From: DATCVR01 sp036566745
Lineage (GTDB): Bacteria > Actinomycetota > Actinomycetes > Jiangellales > Jiangellaceae
Length of the DNA stretch: 5,986 nt
NCBI GenBank assembly: GCA_036566745.1
Contig: DATCVR010000323.1
Location: 1-5,986 of the forward strand
Direction: 5' to 3'
A program made the translations under genes and the position numbers. The notes below the pieces were generated by a model. That model was not told the DNA's origin, searched no databases, and worked only from the letters and a program-made list of their open reading frames with translations. Shown here piece after piece: positions 1 to 5,099 of this stretch; positions within the stretch are counted from its first letter, which is position 1; each line of letters opens with the position of its first letter.

Positions 1-9
1 ATGGTTCAT
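1..9 (-). CDS. Possible 5' end of a minus-strand gene running off the left edge
   Basis: An ATG on the minus strand (bases 9-7) is followed by AAC and CAT to the window edge, reading Met-Asn-His. It is preceded by AGGAGG (bases 25-20) about 10 nt upstream, which is a good Shine-Dalgarno sequence at a slightly long spacing. The gene would lie 53 bp downstream of the lipoprotein stop codon on the same strand and so could share its transcript. Only three codons are visible, so no product can be named. An alternative reading is that TGAACC inside this same segment (bases 8-3) is the -35 element of a promoter, in which case the true start lies outside the window. Low confidence. Confidence 0.3.
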
Positions 10-62
10 CGAACCCACCCCTCCTGGTGGCCCTCGAGCGGACGTCCGTCCTTGGCTACACG

Positions 63-593
63 TCAGTAGCCAAAGCCGCCTCCGTTGTCATCCGGCGTGG
101 ACGATTCCGACGGGGCCGAGGACCCGTCGGTCCGCGCCGCCGCCCACACGAACTGGGTGCCCTGGAAATCATCCGTGAAGCCGTCACCCTGGAGCTCACC
201 GGCGCCCTCCTCGGCGAAGGTGTACAGCGGCAGGCCGTCGTACGTCAGCTGTGACGATCCGTCGGGACGCTCCACCACCCCGAACTTGCCGTCAAGCGTG
301 GCGTTCGCCGCGTCGACGTCAGCGTCGGACGCGACGATCGGCTCCCAGAAATCCGCGCAGGTGTCGACGCAGTGGATCTGTCCATCCTTCTCGACCTCTG
401 CGGTGTAGAGCGTGTGCCCCTCTGCATCGGTGAGCACGTCGGTGTCGTCAACCTCGGCCACAGAGACGAGCGCTGATCCGCCGTCGGCGTCCGATCCATC
501 CGCGCCGTCGTCGCTGCCGCAACCCGCGGCGAAGAGTGCCGTGGCAGCAGCCGCAAGTACGGCCCTAGCCAGGAAGAAAGTAGAAGGTCTCAT
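63..593 (-). CDS. Secreted lipoprotein of the COG4315 / Lipoprotein_15 repeat family
   Basis: This is a 176-residue predicted lipoprotein, exported and lipid-anchored on the outer face of the membrane. Residues 1-24 form a signal peptide (Arg10, then a hydrophobic stretch) ending in the lipobox AAGC with the acylated Cys25. An acidic Gly/Asp/Ser linker follows to about residue 40. Two copies of the family repeat are visible: GHTLYT (59-64) with Cys75, Cys79 and FWEPI, then QLTYDGLPLYTF (115-126) with the GDGF...FVW block. The tail (155-176) is Ser/Gly-rich. The family's molecular role is unknown. ATG 593 is chosen because the signal peptide begins there; the frame stays open upstream to 893 but that part is Arg/Pro-rich shadow of the opposite gene. 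No Shine-Dalgarno is seen, which fits a leaderless mRNA. The gene is divergent from the CapA-like gene. Confidence 0.88.
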   Translation of the reverse strand: MRPSTFFLARAVLAAAATALFAAGCGSDDGADGSDADGGSALVSVAEVDDTDVLTDAEGHTLYTAEVEKDGQIHCVDTCADFWEPIVASDADVDAANATLDGKFGVVERPDGSSQLTYDGLPLYTFAEEGAGELQGDGFTDDFQGTQFVWAAARTDGSSAPSESSTPDDNGGGFGY

Positions 594-599
594 ACCAGG

Positions 600-627
600 T
601 ATACGGGCCAACCCGCACCGCGGTTCA
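600..627 (-). promoter_or_regulatory. ECF-sigma-type promoter of the lipoprotein gene
   Basis: On the minus strand, TGAACC (bases 627-622) is followed after exactly 16 nt by CGTATA (bases 605-600). This matches the general ECF arrangement of an AAC-containing -35 element and a CGT-containing -10 element. I recall it as close to the mycobacterial SigL-type consensus. Transcription would start about 6-7 nt further on, at or within a base or two of the ATG at 593, explaining the missing ribosome binding site. A small palindrome, ATACC-A-GGTAT (592-602), overlaps the -10 and the start codon. No mapped transcript supports this; it is a pattern call. Confidence 0.45.
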
Positions 628-679
628 TCGAAACCAGGAGACCGTACGTCGGACCGGCGGTGAGTGCCACGATGGGAGG

Positions 680-1771
680 GTGGTCGTGCTGTGCCTGACC
701 GGGGACGTGATGACGGGCCGAGGTGTGGACCAGATTCTGCCTGCGGCGGGTGACCCACGTCTGTGGGAGCGATACGCCGCCAGTGCCCGGGACTACGTTG
801 CGCTTGCCGAGTCGGCGTCAGGAACCATCCGTCAGCCGGTGGACTACTCCTGGCCGTGGGGCGATGCCTTGGAGGTCCTCGACGAACTCGCACCGGATCT
901 GCGCATCGTCAACCTGGAGACCAGCATCACCACGAGCGACGACGCCCAGCCCGCCAAGGCGGTGCAATACCGGATGCACCCAGGCAACGTCGCCTGTCTG
1001 ACCGCTGCCCGGCTCGATGCCTGCGCGCTCGCCAACAACCACGTGCTGGACTTCGGCGTCGGCGGGCTCGAGGAGACACTCGATGTACTCACCCGCGCGC
1101 GCCTTGGACCGGTGGGCGCGGGACGCGATGCGCCGCAGGCATGGCGCCCAGCGGCGCTCACCGCCGGTGACCATCGGGTCCTGGTCTGGTCGGTGGGGTC
1201 GGCCTCCAGTGGCGTACCTCAAAGCTGGGCGGCAGGACCGGAACGCCCTGGCGTGGCCTTCTTCAGCGAGGATTCCGACGCTGACGCCGGCTCGCTCTGC
1301 GAGCGCGTGCGGCGGGCGAAGCGGCCGGGAGACATTGCAGTCGTGTCGGTCCACTGGGGATCGAATTGGGGGTACGGCGTGCCGCGGGCGCAGGTCCGCT
1401 TCGCCCATCGGCTCATCGACAGCGGGGTGGACGTGGTCCATGGGCATTCCTCGCACCACCCGCGCCCGGTCGAGGTCTATCGGGACCGGCTCGTGCTCTA
1501 CGGCTGCGGCGACTTGATCAACGACTACGAGGGAATCCAGAGCCAGGAACGGTTCCGCGGGGATCTGCGGCTGTTGTACGTCGGCAAGCTCGATCCGGCC
1601 GGAGGTCTCGACCAGTTGCGGATGGTACCCCTGCAGTCGCGGCAGATGCGCTTGCGGCGCGCCACGGTGGAGGACGCCAAGTGGCTGCACCGGGTTGTGC
1701 GGAAGACCAGCCGTGGCTTCGGATCACAGGTCGAGCTCGCGCCCGACGTCAGCCTGCTGCTGCGCCGGTGA
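680..1771 (+). CDS. CapA/PgsA-family protein (PGA_cap, metallophosphatase-like fold)
   Basis: This 363-residue protein belongs to the family named after CapA/PgsA of poly-gamma-glutamate capsule synthesis (PF09587), whose fold resembles calcineurin-like metallophosphatases. The family's metal-site-like motifs appear in order: GDVMTGRG (8-15), VNLE (77-80), ANNHVLDFG (118-126), VHWGSNW (224-230) and GHSSHHPRPVEVY (255-267), then LYGCGDLINDYEG (273-285). Canonical CapA carries an N-terminal membrane anchor. Here the domain begins at once and no signal peptide or hydrophobic segment precedes it, so the protein is probably cytoplasmic and its substrate is unknown. Real poly-gamma-glutamate synthesis is doubtful because no PgsB or PgsC homologue is nearby. 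Start choice: GTG 680 is the first in-frame start, but GGGAGG (674-679) directly abuts it and is spaced 6 nt from an in-frame GTG at 686, which may be the true start. Confidence 0.87.
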   Translation: MVVLCLTGDVMTGRGVDQILPAAGDPRLWERYAASARDYVALAESASGTIRQPVDYSWPWGDALEVLDELAPDLRIVNLETSITTSDDAQPAKAVQYRMHPGNVACLTAARLDACALANNHVLDFGVGGLEETLDVLTRARLGPVGAGRDAPQAWRPAALTAGDHRVLVWSVGSASSGVPQSWAAGPERPGVAFFSEDSDADAGSLCERVRRAKRPGDIAVVSVHWGSNWGYGVPRAQVRFAHRLIDSGVDVVHGHSSHHPRPVEVYRDRLVLYGCGDLINDYEGIQSQERFRGDLRLLYVGKLDPAGGLDQLRMVPLQSRQMRLRRATVEDAKWLHRVVRKTSRGFGSQVELAPDVSLLLRR

Positions 1772-1839
1772 CACCCGACCCTGAGAGCCGGGGTTGATCG
1801 CGGCCGCGCGTCGGCGCATGCTCGGAGTAGGAGGTTGCG

Positions 1840-2565
1840 ATGAAGCCCTCACGCATTCCCGACGGCATCCCGGTCCTGTCACCTGGCCGACATCGAACAC
1901 CACGACGCGGCGCATGCTTCATGGAGCTCGCGTCGGTGCTCGCCGGTGAGCGGTGGAGCGATCATCCGTCCTGCACTCATCCCTTGCTCGCCCATCTGGC
2001 AAGGCTGGTGAACGATTACACCAGCGACGACGGACGCCAGCAGCTGGCGCCGCTCATCCCCTCGGTTGTGGGCCGGCGCGGGAGCGACCGGACGTGGCTC
2101 GCGGTCGCGGTTGCGGTAGCGGCGCAGGCCATCCCCGATGTCCCCGAAACGAAGCAGCGCCCGCTGGCAGCTGGCCTGCTTCAAGCTGAGCGCTTGTGCG
2201 CGGATGCCGAACCCGATCTGGCGGCCACCCGGCGGGAGGCCCAGCTCGCACTCGCGACGGTTCCTGGCGCGGTTGCCTGGGTCGATCGTCTTGGGATCCG
2301 AAGCCGGATCGACGCAAAGACCTTCGCCAAGCGTTGCGCGCCGACGATGGTCCGGTGCGCCGTCGATGGGGTCGTGGCGAGCGCCAGCCCCGATCATGAC
2401 GGACGGCTGGGCGCTCTGCTCGAGGCCGGCATCGCGGCTTGTCCCGCGCCAGGCTCGGAGATCGCCGCACCTGCATTCACAGGTGCCCAGAGCCTGGCAA
2501 TGGCGTCCCCGCGGAGTAGGCAGGGAACTACCGGCAGTGCCGGTCCGGGCACTGCCCTGTCCTAG
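1840..2565 (+). CDS. Conserved-looking actinobacterial protein of unknown function
   Basis: This encodes 241 residues of unknown function. The start is secure: ATG 1840 follows AGGAGG (1829-1834) by 5 nt. The N-terminal part (about 1-60) is distinctive, with IPDGIPVLS, a basic RHRTPRRG patch at 18-25, ACFMELASVLAGERWSDHP (26-44) and CTHPLLAHLARLVND. It resembles actinobacterial proteins I recall only as hypothetical. The middle (about 75-200) is Ala/Leu-rich, probably helical, with scattered Cys residues. The last 35 residues are low-complexity Gly/Ser/Pro/Ala and run across a hairpin, so the C-terminus may be extended or altered. There is no signal peptide or clear membrane span. It lies 68 bp downstream of the CapA-like gene on the same strand. 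A 297-codon frame on the opposite strand is judged a shadow. Confidence 0.75.
   Translation: MKPSRIPDGIPVLSPGRHRTPRRGACFMELASVLAGERWSDHPSCTHPLLAHLARLVNDYTSDDGRQQLAPLIPSVVGRRGSDRTWLAVAVAVAAQAIPDVPETKQRPLAAGLLQAERLCADAEPDLAATRREAQLALATVPGAVAWVDRLGIRSRIDAKTFAKRCAPTMVRCAVDGVVASASPDHDGRLGALLEAGIAACPAPGSEIAAPAFTGAQSLAMASPRSRQGTTGSAGPGTALS
2533..2556 (+). terminator. Stem-loop spanning the last codons, possible terminator
   Basis: GGCAGTGCC (2533-2541) and GGCACTGCC (2548-2556) are perfect reverse complements of 9 bp separated by a 6-nt loop. The hairpin ends 6 nt before the stop codon TAG (2563-2565). It could act as a transcription terminator or mRNA 3' stabiliser, but the expected T-tract is missing (CTGTCCT follows), so the function is uncertain. 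Confidence 0.35.
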
Positions 2566-2578
2566 AAAGGTGCGGGCC

Positions 2579-2704
2579 GTGTACGCACGTTCCAGTACGT
2601 TCCACGGGGACCCCGGCAACCTCACCATCTGGCGCAGTGCTCGCTTCCGTGGGCTCGCTGAACCGCCCTTCGGCCTCGGCAACCCGTCGTCGGGCCCAAC
2701 GTGA
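2579..2704 (+). pseudogene. Remnant of an antibiotic-biosynthesis-monooxygenase (ABM)-like gene
   Basis: From GTG 2579 the frame reads VYARSSTFHGDPGNL and stops after 41 codons. That opening resembles the N-terminus of actinobacterial proteins with ABM/dimeric alpha-beta-barrel domains, usually 100-210 residues, which start with a YARSTT-x-x-GDP-like strand. GAAAGG (2565-2570) lies 8 nt upstream as a plausible ribosome binding site. After residue 15 the likeness is lost: TIWRSA could match the family's later strand (SWRS-like), implying an internal deletion, and the rest is unrelated Arg/Pro/Gly-rich sequence. Another frame (2679-2765) reads ATRRRAQRDAEAIARVRE, which may be a further scrap from after a frameshift. 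The family call rests on recalled similarity of about 15 residues. The alternative is a genuine 41-residue peptide or chance. Confidence 0.38.
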
Positions 2705-2768
2705 CGCCGAGGCAATCGCCCGAGTCCGAGAGATCCCGGGGACCGCGCCGTGCGTCCCAAAGGCCTGA

Positions 2769-3761
2769 TCAACCGTCACCCAGCGCCGCTCTCGCCCTCA
2801 GCCACTCGCCGTACGGCACCGGGTCGGCGTCGTTCTCCGCCTGGCCGACGATGCTGTCGGTGAACCAGGTCCGCAGCGACACCATCTCCGGCGTGGAGCG
2901 CAGGGTGAGCAGCTGGTGGGTCTCGCTGAGCTCGTCGGCCAGGTTGTCCGCGGCCAGCAGCTCACGCAGCATCGGGGCCATCCCACGGGGAAGGGTCATC
3001 TCGATGTCGACGTGATCAAGCCCGGCTGCGGCCGCATCCAGGGCGGTGCGACGGCCCATGTGTCGCGCGAAGGCCGGTCGAGTCACCAGCCGCTCGATGA
3101 GCTCGCCGAGCGCGCGCGGCGGGTTCGGACCGTCCTCGGAGTCGATGAGCTGGAGCTCACGGACCAGATCGTCGAGGCGCTGGTCGATCTGGAGCCCCAG
3201 CTGCACCGGGCAGCGGGGAAGCCGCACGGTGACCCAGTCCGCGGGAAGGACTGCTGGCTCCGGCATCGCCTGCTCGCCGTAATCCACCATCGGAGGCCGT
3301 ACGTCGTGCTCGACGCCGTCACCGGCGAGCTCGGCCCAGATGCGTCGCCCGTCGACACGCTCCTCGATCCCCCACGACTTCGCCAGCACCGACACGATCG
3401 CCAACCCGCGCCCGGTGGTGCCCTGGCTCTCGACAGGGGGCGGAGCGACGGCGGGGAGCGGGACCAGTGCTCCGTCGTCCTCGACGCTGAGCCGCACCGC
3501 CGGTTCGAGGTCACGCAGGCGGATGTGCATGTAGGGGCTGCCGCTGTGCAGGGCAGAGTTCGCCGCCATCTCGGTGATGCACAGGGCGGCATCGTCGACG
3601 AGATGCTCACGGCCCCACTCGACGAGACCGTCGGTGACGAATCTACGCGCGCCCGGCACGCTGGCGGTCTCGGCGGCGAGGCGCACCCGCAGCTCAGGAC
3701 GGCCCCCGTCGGGCACGGACTTCATGGAGTCAGTCTGCCCCGCGTTCGCGTCGACCGTCAC
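2769..3761 (-). CDS. ATP-binding protein, RsbW-like HATPase_c_2 domain plus unassigned C-terminal domain
   Basis: This encodes 330 residues. Residues 22-147 form a GHKL-type ATPase domain like that of anti-sigma-factor serine kinases (RsbW/SpoIIAB type). The N-box is ITEMAANSALH (62-72, Glu64 and Asn68), the G1 region is VEDDGALVP (93-101) and the G2 box is GTTGRGLAIV (114-123). Such proteins typically bind a sigma factor or phosphorylate an anti-anti-sigma factor; no partner is encoded here. Residues about 175-330 form a second, mostly helical domain beginning DWVTVRLPRCPVQLGLQIDQ, which I cannot assign. There is no membrane segment, so it is probably cytoplasmic. The start is uncertain: GTG 3761 and ATG 3725 (residue 13) both lack a clear Shine-Dalgarno. 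It follows the CGNR-type gene by 24 bp on the same strand, suggesting one transcript and translation from the upstream gene's mRNA. Confidence 0.85.
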   Translation of the reverse strand: MTVDANAGQTDSMKSVPDGGRPELRVRLAAETASVPGARRFVTDGLVEWGREHLVDDAALCITEMAANSALHSGSPYMHIRLRDLEPAVRLSVEDDGALVPLPAVAPPPVESQGTTGRGLAIVSVLAKSWGIEERVDGRRIWAELAGDGVEHDVRPPMVDYGEQAMPEPAVLPADWVTVRLPRCPVQLGLQIDQRLDDLVRELQLIDSEDGPNPPRALGELIERLVTRPAFARHMGRRTALDAAAAGLDHVDIEMTLPRGMAPMLRELLAADNLADELSETHQLLTLRSTPEMVSLRTWFTDSIVGQAENDADPVPYGEWLRARAALGDG

Positions 3762-3785
3762 CGGTTGAACATGAGAGTGCGCTGA

Positions 3786-4334
3786 TCAGTGGGCAGTCAT
3801 GGAGTGTCGGGCGCGGTGCCGGCGGACCGCAGCGCGGTTGGCGCAGCGGACCGAGCAGTAGCGCTGGCGTCCATTGCGGGTGACGTCCACGACCACCGCG
3901 GAGCATGGGTCCCCCTCCACCTTCCCCGCTTCGCACCGGCTCAGGCGATGGATGCCCCGAGTGGTCAGGTGCAGTGCCGTACCCACGCTGATCACCGCTC
4001 GCAGCACGTCGGGAAGGGAATCGTTGGTGTCGTCGCGGTAGTGGATGTGCCACCCTTCGCGCCCGTGATCGGTCAGCCTCGGATACGCGGTCGCCTGGGC
4101 CATCAGCTCGTTGAGCAACCGCGCCCGTTCACCCGGCTCCGACGCATCGACGACGCGAAGCCACTCATCGATCACGTGCCGGGTGCGCGCGTGGTCATCT
4201 GGAGACTCGGCGAAGTCCATCGTCATCCCGAACTCCCGGGTCCGAGCCTCGATGCCGACCCGGTCCTCTGGCCAGTCGTCGGCGAGCGAGGCGGCCAGGA
4301 GCACGGCGTACTCGCCGTAAGGGTTGAGATGCAT
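3786..4334 (-). CDS. CGNR-type zinc-finger regulator with ABATE-like N-terminal domain
   Basis: This 182-residue protein is a probable DNA-binding regulator. The N-terminus MHLNPYGEYAVLLAASLA (1-18) matches the family's usual opening of its stress-sensing-like ABATE domain (PF07336). The C-terminal zf-CGNR knuckle (PF11706) holds four candidate zinc ligands, Cys134, Cys144, Cys160 and Cys164, followed by the basic NRAAVRRHRARH segment (167-178). The signature tetrapeptide is CANR rather than CGNR, and the first Cys pair is spaced by 9 residues, wider than the usual few. ATG 4334 is chosen because the family motif begins there; a TTG at 4376 would add 14 unlike residues and overlap the divergent gene. 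No Shine-Dalgarno is visible, consistent with a leaderless mRNA. It is probably co-transcribed with the ATP-binding protein gene downstream. Confidence 0.85.
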   Translation of the reverse strand: MHLNPYGEYAVLLAASLADDWPEDRVGIEARTREFGMTMDFAESPDDHARTRHVIDEWLRVVDASEPGERARLLNELMAQATAYPRLTDHGREGWHIHYRDDTNDSLPDVLRAVISVGTALHLTTRGIHRLSRCEAGKVEGDPCSAVVVDVTRNGRQRYCSVRCANRAAVRRHRARHSMTAH

Positions 4335-4340
4335 AAGACC

Positions 4341-4346
4341 ATTACA
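4341..4346 (-). promoter_or_regulatory. Possible -10 element of the CGNR-type gene
   Basis: On the minus strand TGTAAT (4346-4341) ends 6 nt before the ATG at 4334, the spacing expected if transcription starts on the A of the start codon. This agrees with the absence of a ribosome binding site. No convincing -35 hexamer is seen 16-18 nt upstream, and that stretch lies inside the 5' end of the divergent small gene. Tentative. Confidence 0.3.
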
Positions 4347-4360
4347 GCAGAGTGGCGACC

Positions 4361-4558
4361 ATGACCGACAGCGCAACAGAGGAGTCCCGGCGCGCGGACG
4401 CCACCCACGACCACGGCTGGCTCACCGAGTCCAGCCATCAGACCTCGGAGGGCCGAGTCGTCTACGTGCGCTGCGCACTCTGCGGCGTACGTCGCGTCGA
4501 CCTCCAGCCTCATCCGCTCCTACCGCCGCGGGCGCTGAGCCGCGAGCAGGGGCGGTAG
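4361..4558 (+). CDS. Small zinc-knuckle protein of unknown function
   Basis: This is a 65-residue protein from ATG 4361; a GTG at 4352 in the same frame would add three residues. The first 15 residues are acidic and polar and probably disordered. The core runs from HGWLTESSHQTSEG (18-31) to VVYVRCALCGVRRVDLQ (33-49), carrying one CxxC pair (Cys38, Cys41) flanked by beta-strand-like sequence, as in half of a zinc ribbon. With only two Cys, metal binding would need His residues (His16, His18, His26, His51 are present) or a dimer. I recall similar short actinobacterial hypothetical proteins with the WxTESxHxTSxG and YVRCxxCGxRRVDLQ blocks. The ribosome binding site is weak. It diverges from the CGNR-type gene with 26 bp between the start codons, so their promoters must overlap each other's coding sequence. 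Confidence 0.7.
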   Translation: MTDSATEESRRADATHDHGWLTESSHQTSEGRVVYVRCALCGVRRVDLQPHPLLPPRALSREQGR

Positions 4559-4559
4559 G
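4519..4559 (+). terminator. Stem-loop between convergent genes, possible bidirectional terminator
   Basis: CCTACCGCC (4519-4527) pairs perfectly with GGCGGTAGG (4551-4559). An inner GCGG/CCGC pairing (4528-4531 with 4540-4543) could extend the stem with an asymmetric bulge. The right arm includes the TAG stop of the small zinc-knuckle gene, and the convergent cupin gene ends 12 bp further on, the right place for a shared terminator. No U-tract follows on either strand, so the call is positional. Confidence 0.38.
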
Positions 4560-4570
4560 CGGGGCGTCAG

Positions 4571-5044
4571 TCAGAACGGCGGAGGGCCGAGGATCTCGAT
4601 CGCACCCGTAGCAGCAGCTGCCGCGCGGACCCGCCCGAAGTCCGGCATCGGCTGGTCGCCAGGGCCGGCCGGCTCGCTCGCGTGCCGGTAGAACGCTTCC
4701 CCTCGGCCCGGCGTCTGGAGGCAGAGCATCCGTGCCGTCGGCGTCACCACCATGAACGCGTGAGGCACGCCGCGCGGGATGATCGCGATACCGCCCGCCG
4801 CGAGCCGCTGCTCCTCGCCGGCGATGTACAGCCGAACCTCGCCCTCGAGCATGTAGAACGTCTCGTCCGCCTCGGGATGTTGGTGCAGCGGAGTCGTCTT
4901 GCCCTCATCCAGCGCGTCCTCGAAGAGCAGGTACGCGCCGCCGGTCTCCTCCTCGGTGGCCAGCCAGGTGTGTACCCCGCCGCCGCAGAACCAGCGACGC
5001 TCACCCTGCCCGTCCGCTCGCACGGTTGTCTCTCGCGTCTCCAT
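4571..5044 (-). CDS. Single-domain cupin protein (quercetin 2,3-dioxygenase-like)
   Basis: This 157-residue protein has one cupin beta-barrel. Cupin motif 1 is intact: Gly48, His54, His56, Glu61 and Gly68 with the standard spacings (GKTTPLHQHPEADETFYMLEG, within 48-68). Motif 2 is Gly84, Pro90, Gly92 and His95, though the usual final Asn is absent. His54, His56, Glu61 and His95 make a complete set of metal ligands, so an active metalloenzyme (dioxygenase, isomerase or similar) is plausible; the substrate cannot be read from sequence. There is no signal peptide. The ATG at 5044 is preceded by the purine-rich AAGGCAGG (5057-5050) about 5 nt away. It is transcribed away from the TetR-family gene across a perfect inverted repeat, so it is likely repressed by that regulator and induced by its ligand, perhaps the cupin's own substrate. 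Confidence 0.88.
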   Translation of the reverse strand: METRETTVRADGQGERRWFCGGGVHTWLATEEETGGAYLLFEDALDEGKTTPLHQHPEADETFYMLEGEVRLYIAGEEQRLAAGGIAIIPRGVPHAFMVVTPTARMLCLQTPGRGEAFYRHASEPAGPGDQPMPDFGRVRAAAAATGAIEILGPPPF

Positions 5045-5056
5045 GGCGACCTGCCT

Positions 5057-5084
5057 TCATTATGGGACTTGAGTCCCATAATGA
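5057..5084. promoter_or_regulatory. Perfect inverted repeat, probable TetR operator over divergent promoters
   Basis: TCATTATGGGACT (5057-5069) and AGTCCCATAATGA (5072-5084) are exact reverse complements with only TG between them: 26 of 28 positions pair. Each strand carries CATAAT near the outer end of its distal arm (5077-5082 for the plus-strand gene, 5064-5059 for the minus-strand gene), a good -10 hexamer match, although no strong -35 is seen. The site starts 12 bp upstream of the cupin ATG and ends 15 bp before the TetR ATG. A bound repressor dimer would therefore block both genes, the usual arrangement for an autoregulated TetR pair. Confidence 0.85.
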
Positions 5085-5099
5085 CACTAAGGTACCGTG

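Noticed and set aside
594..893. Upstream extension of the lipoprotein frame by 100 residues on the minus strand
   Set aside because: The extension is Arg/Pro-rich, overlaps the 5' end of the CapA-like gene, and would bury the signal peptide and lipobox inside the protein.
818..1690. Long minus-strand open frame (290 codons) opposite the CapA-like gene
   Set aside because: No recognisable motifs; it is the GC-rich shadow of a gene whose family motifs are clear on the plus strand.
1772..1839. Possible terminator or promoter (imperfect CCCG/CGGG arms; TTGATC then CATGCT at 17 nt) between the CapA-like and unknown-function genes
   Set aside because: The arms are short with mismatches and no T-tract, and the -10 match is poor and would place the transcript start on the Shine-Dalgarno.
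1879..2772. 297-codon minus-strand open frame opposite the unknown-function gene
   Set aside because: It has no ribosome binding site or family features and overlaps both flanking features, whereas the plus-strand frame has a strong Shine-Dalgarno and constrained motifs.
2916..3785. 289-codon plus-strand frame opposite the ATP-binding protein
   Set aside because: The minus strand shows clear N-box and G2 motifs; the plus-strand frame has only biased, Arg/His-rich sequence.
3789..4364. 191-codon plus-strand frame opposite the CGNR-type regulator
   Set aside because: Shadow frame; the zinc-knuckle and NPYGE opening are on the minus strand.
238..4495. GTACGTC recurring at several places (near 241, 644, 1577, 3299, 4487)
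   Set aside because: Most copies lie inside coding sequence, often as Tyr-Val codons, with no shared position or orientation; likely a composition effect rather than a regulatory repeat.
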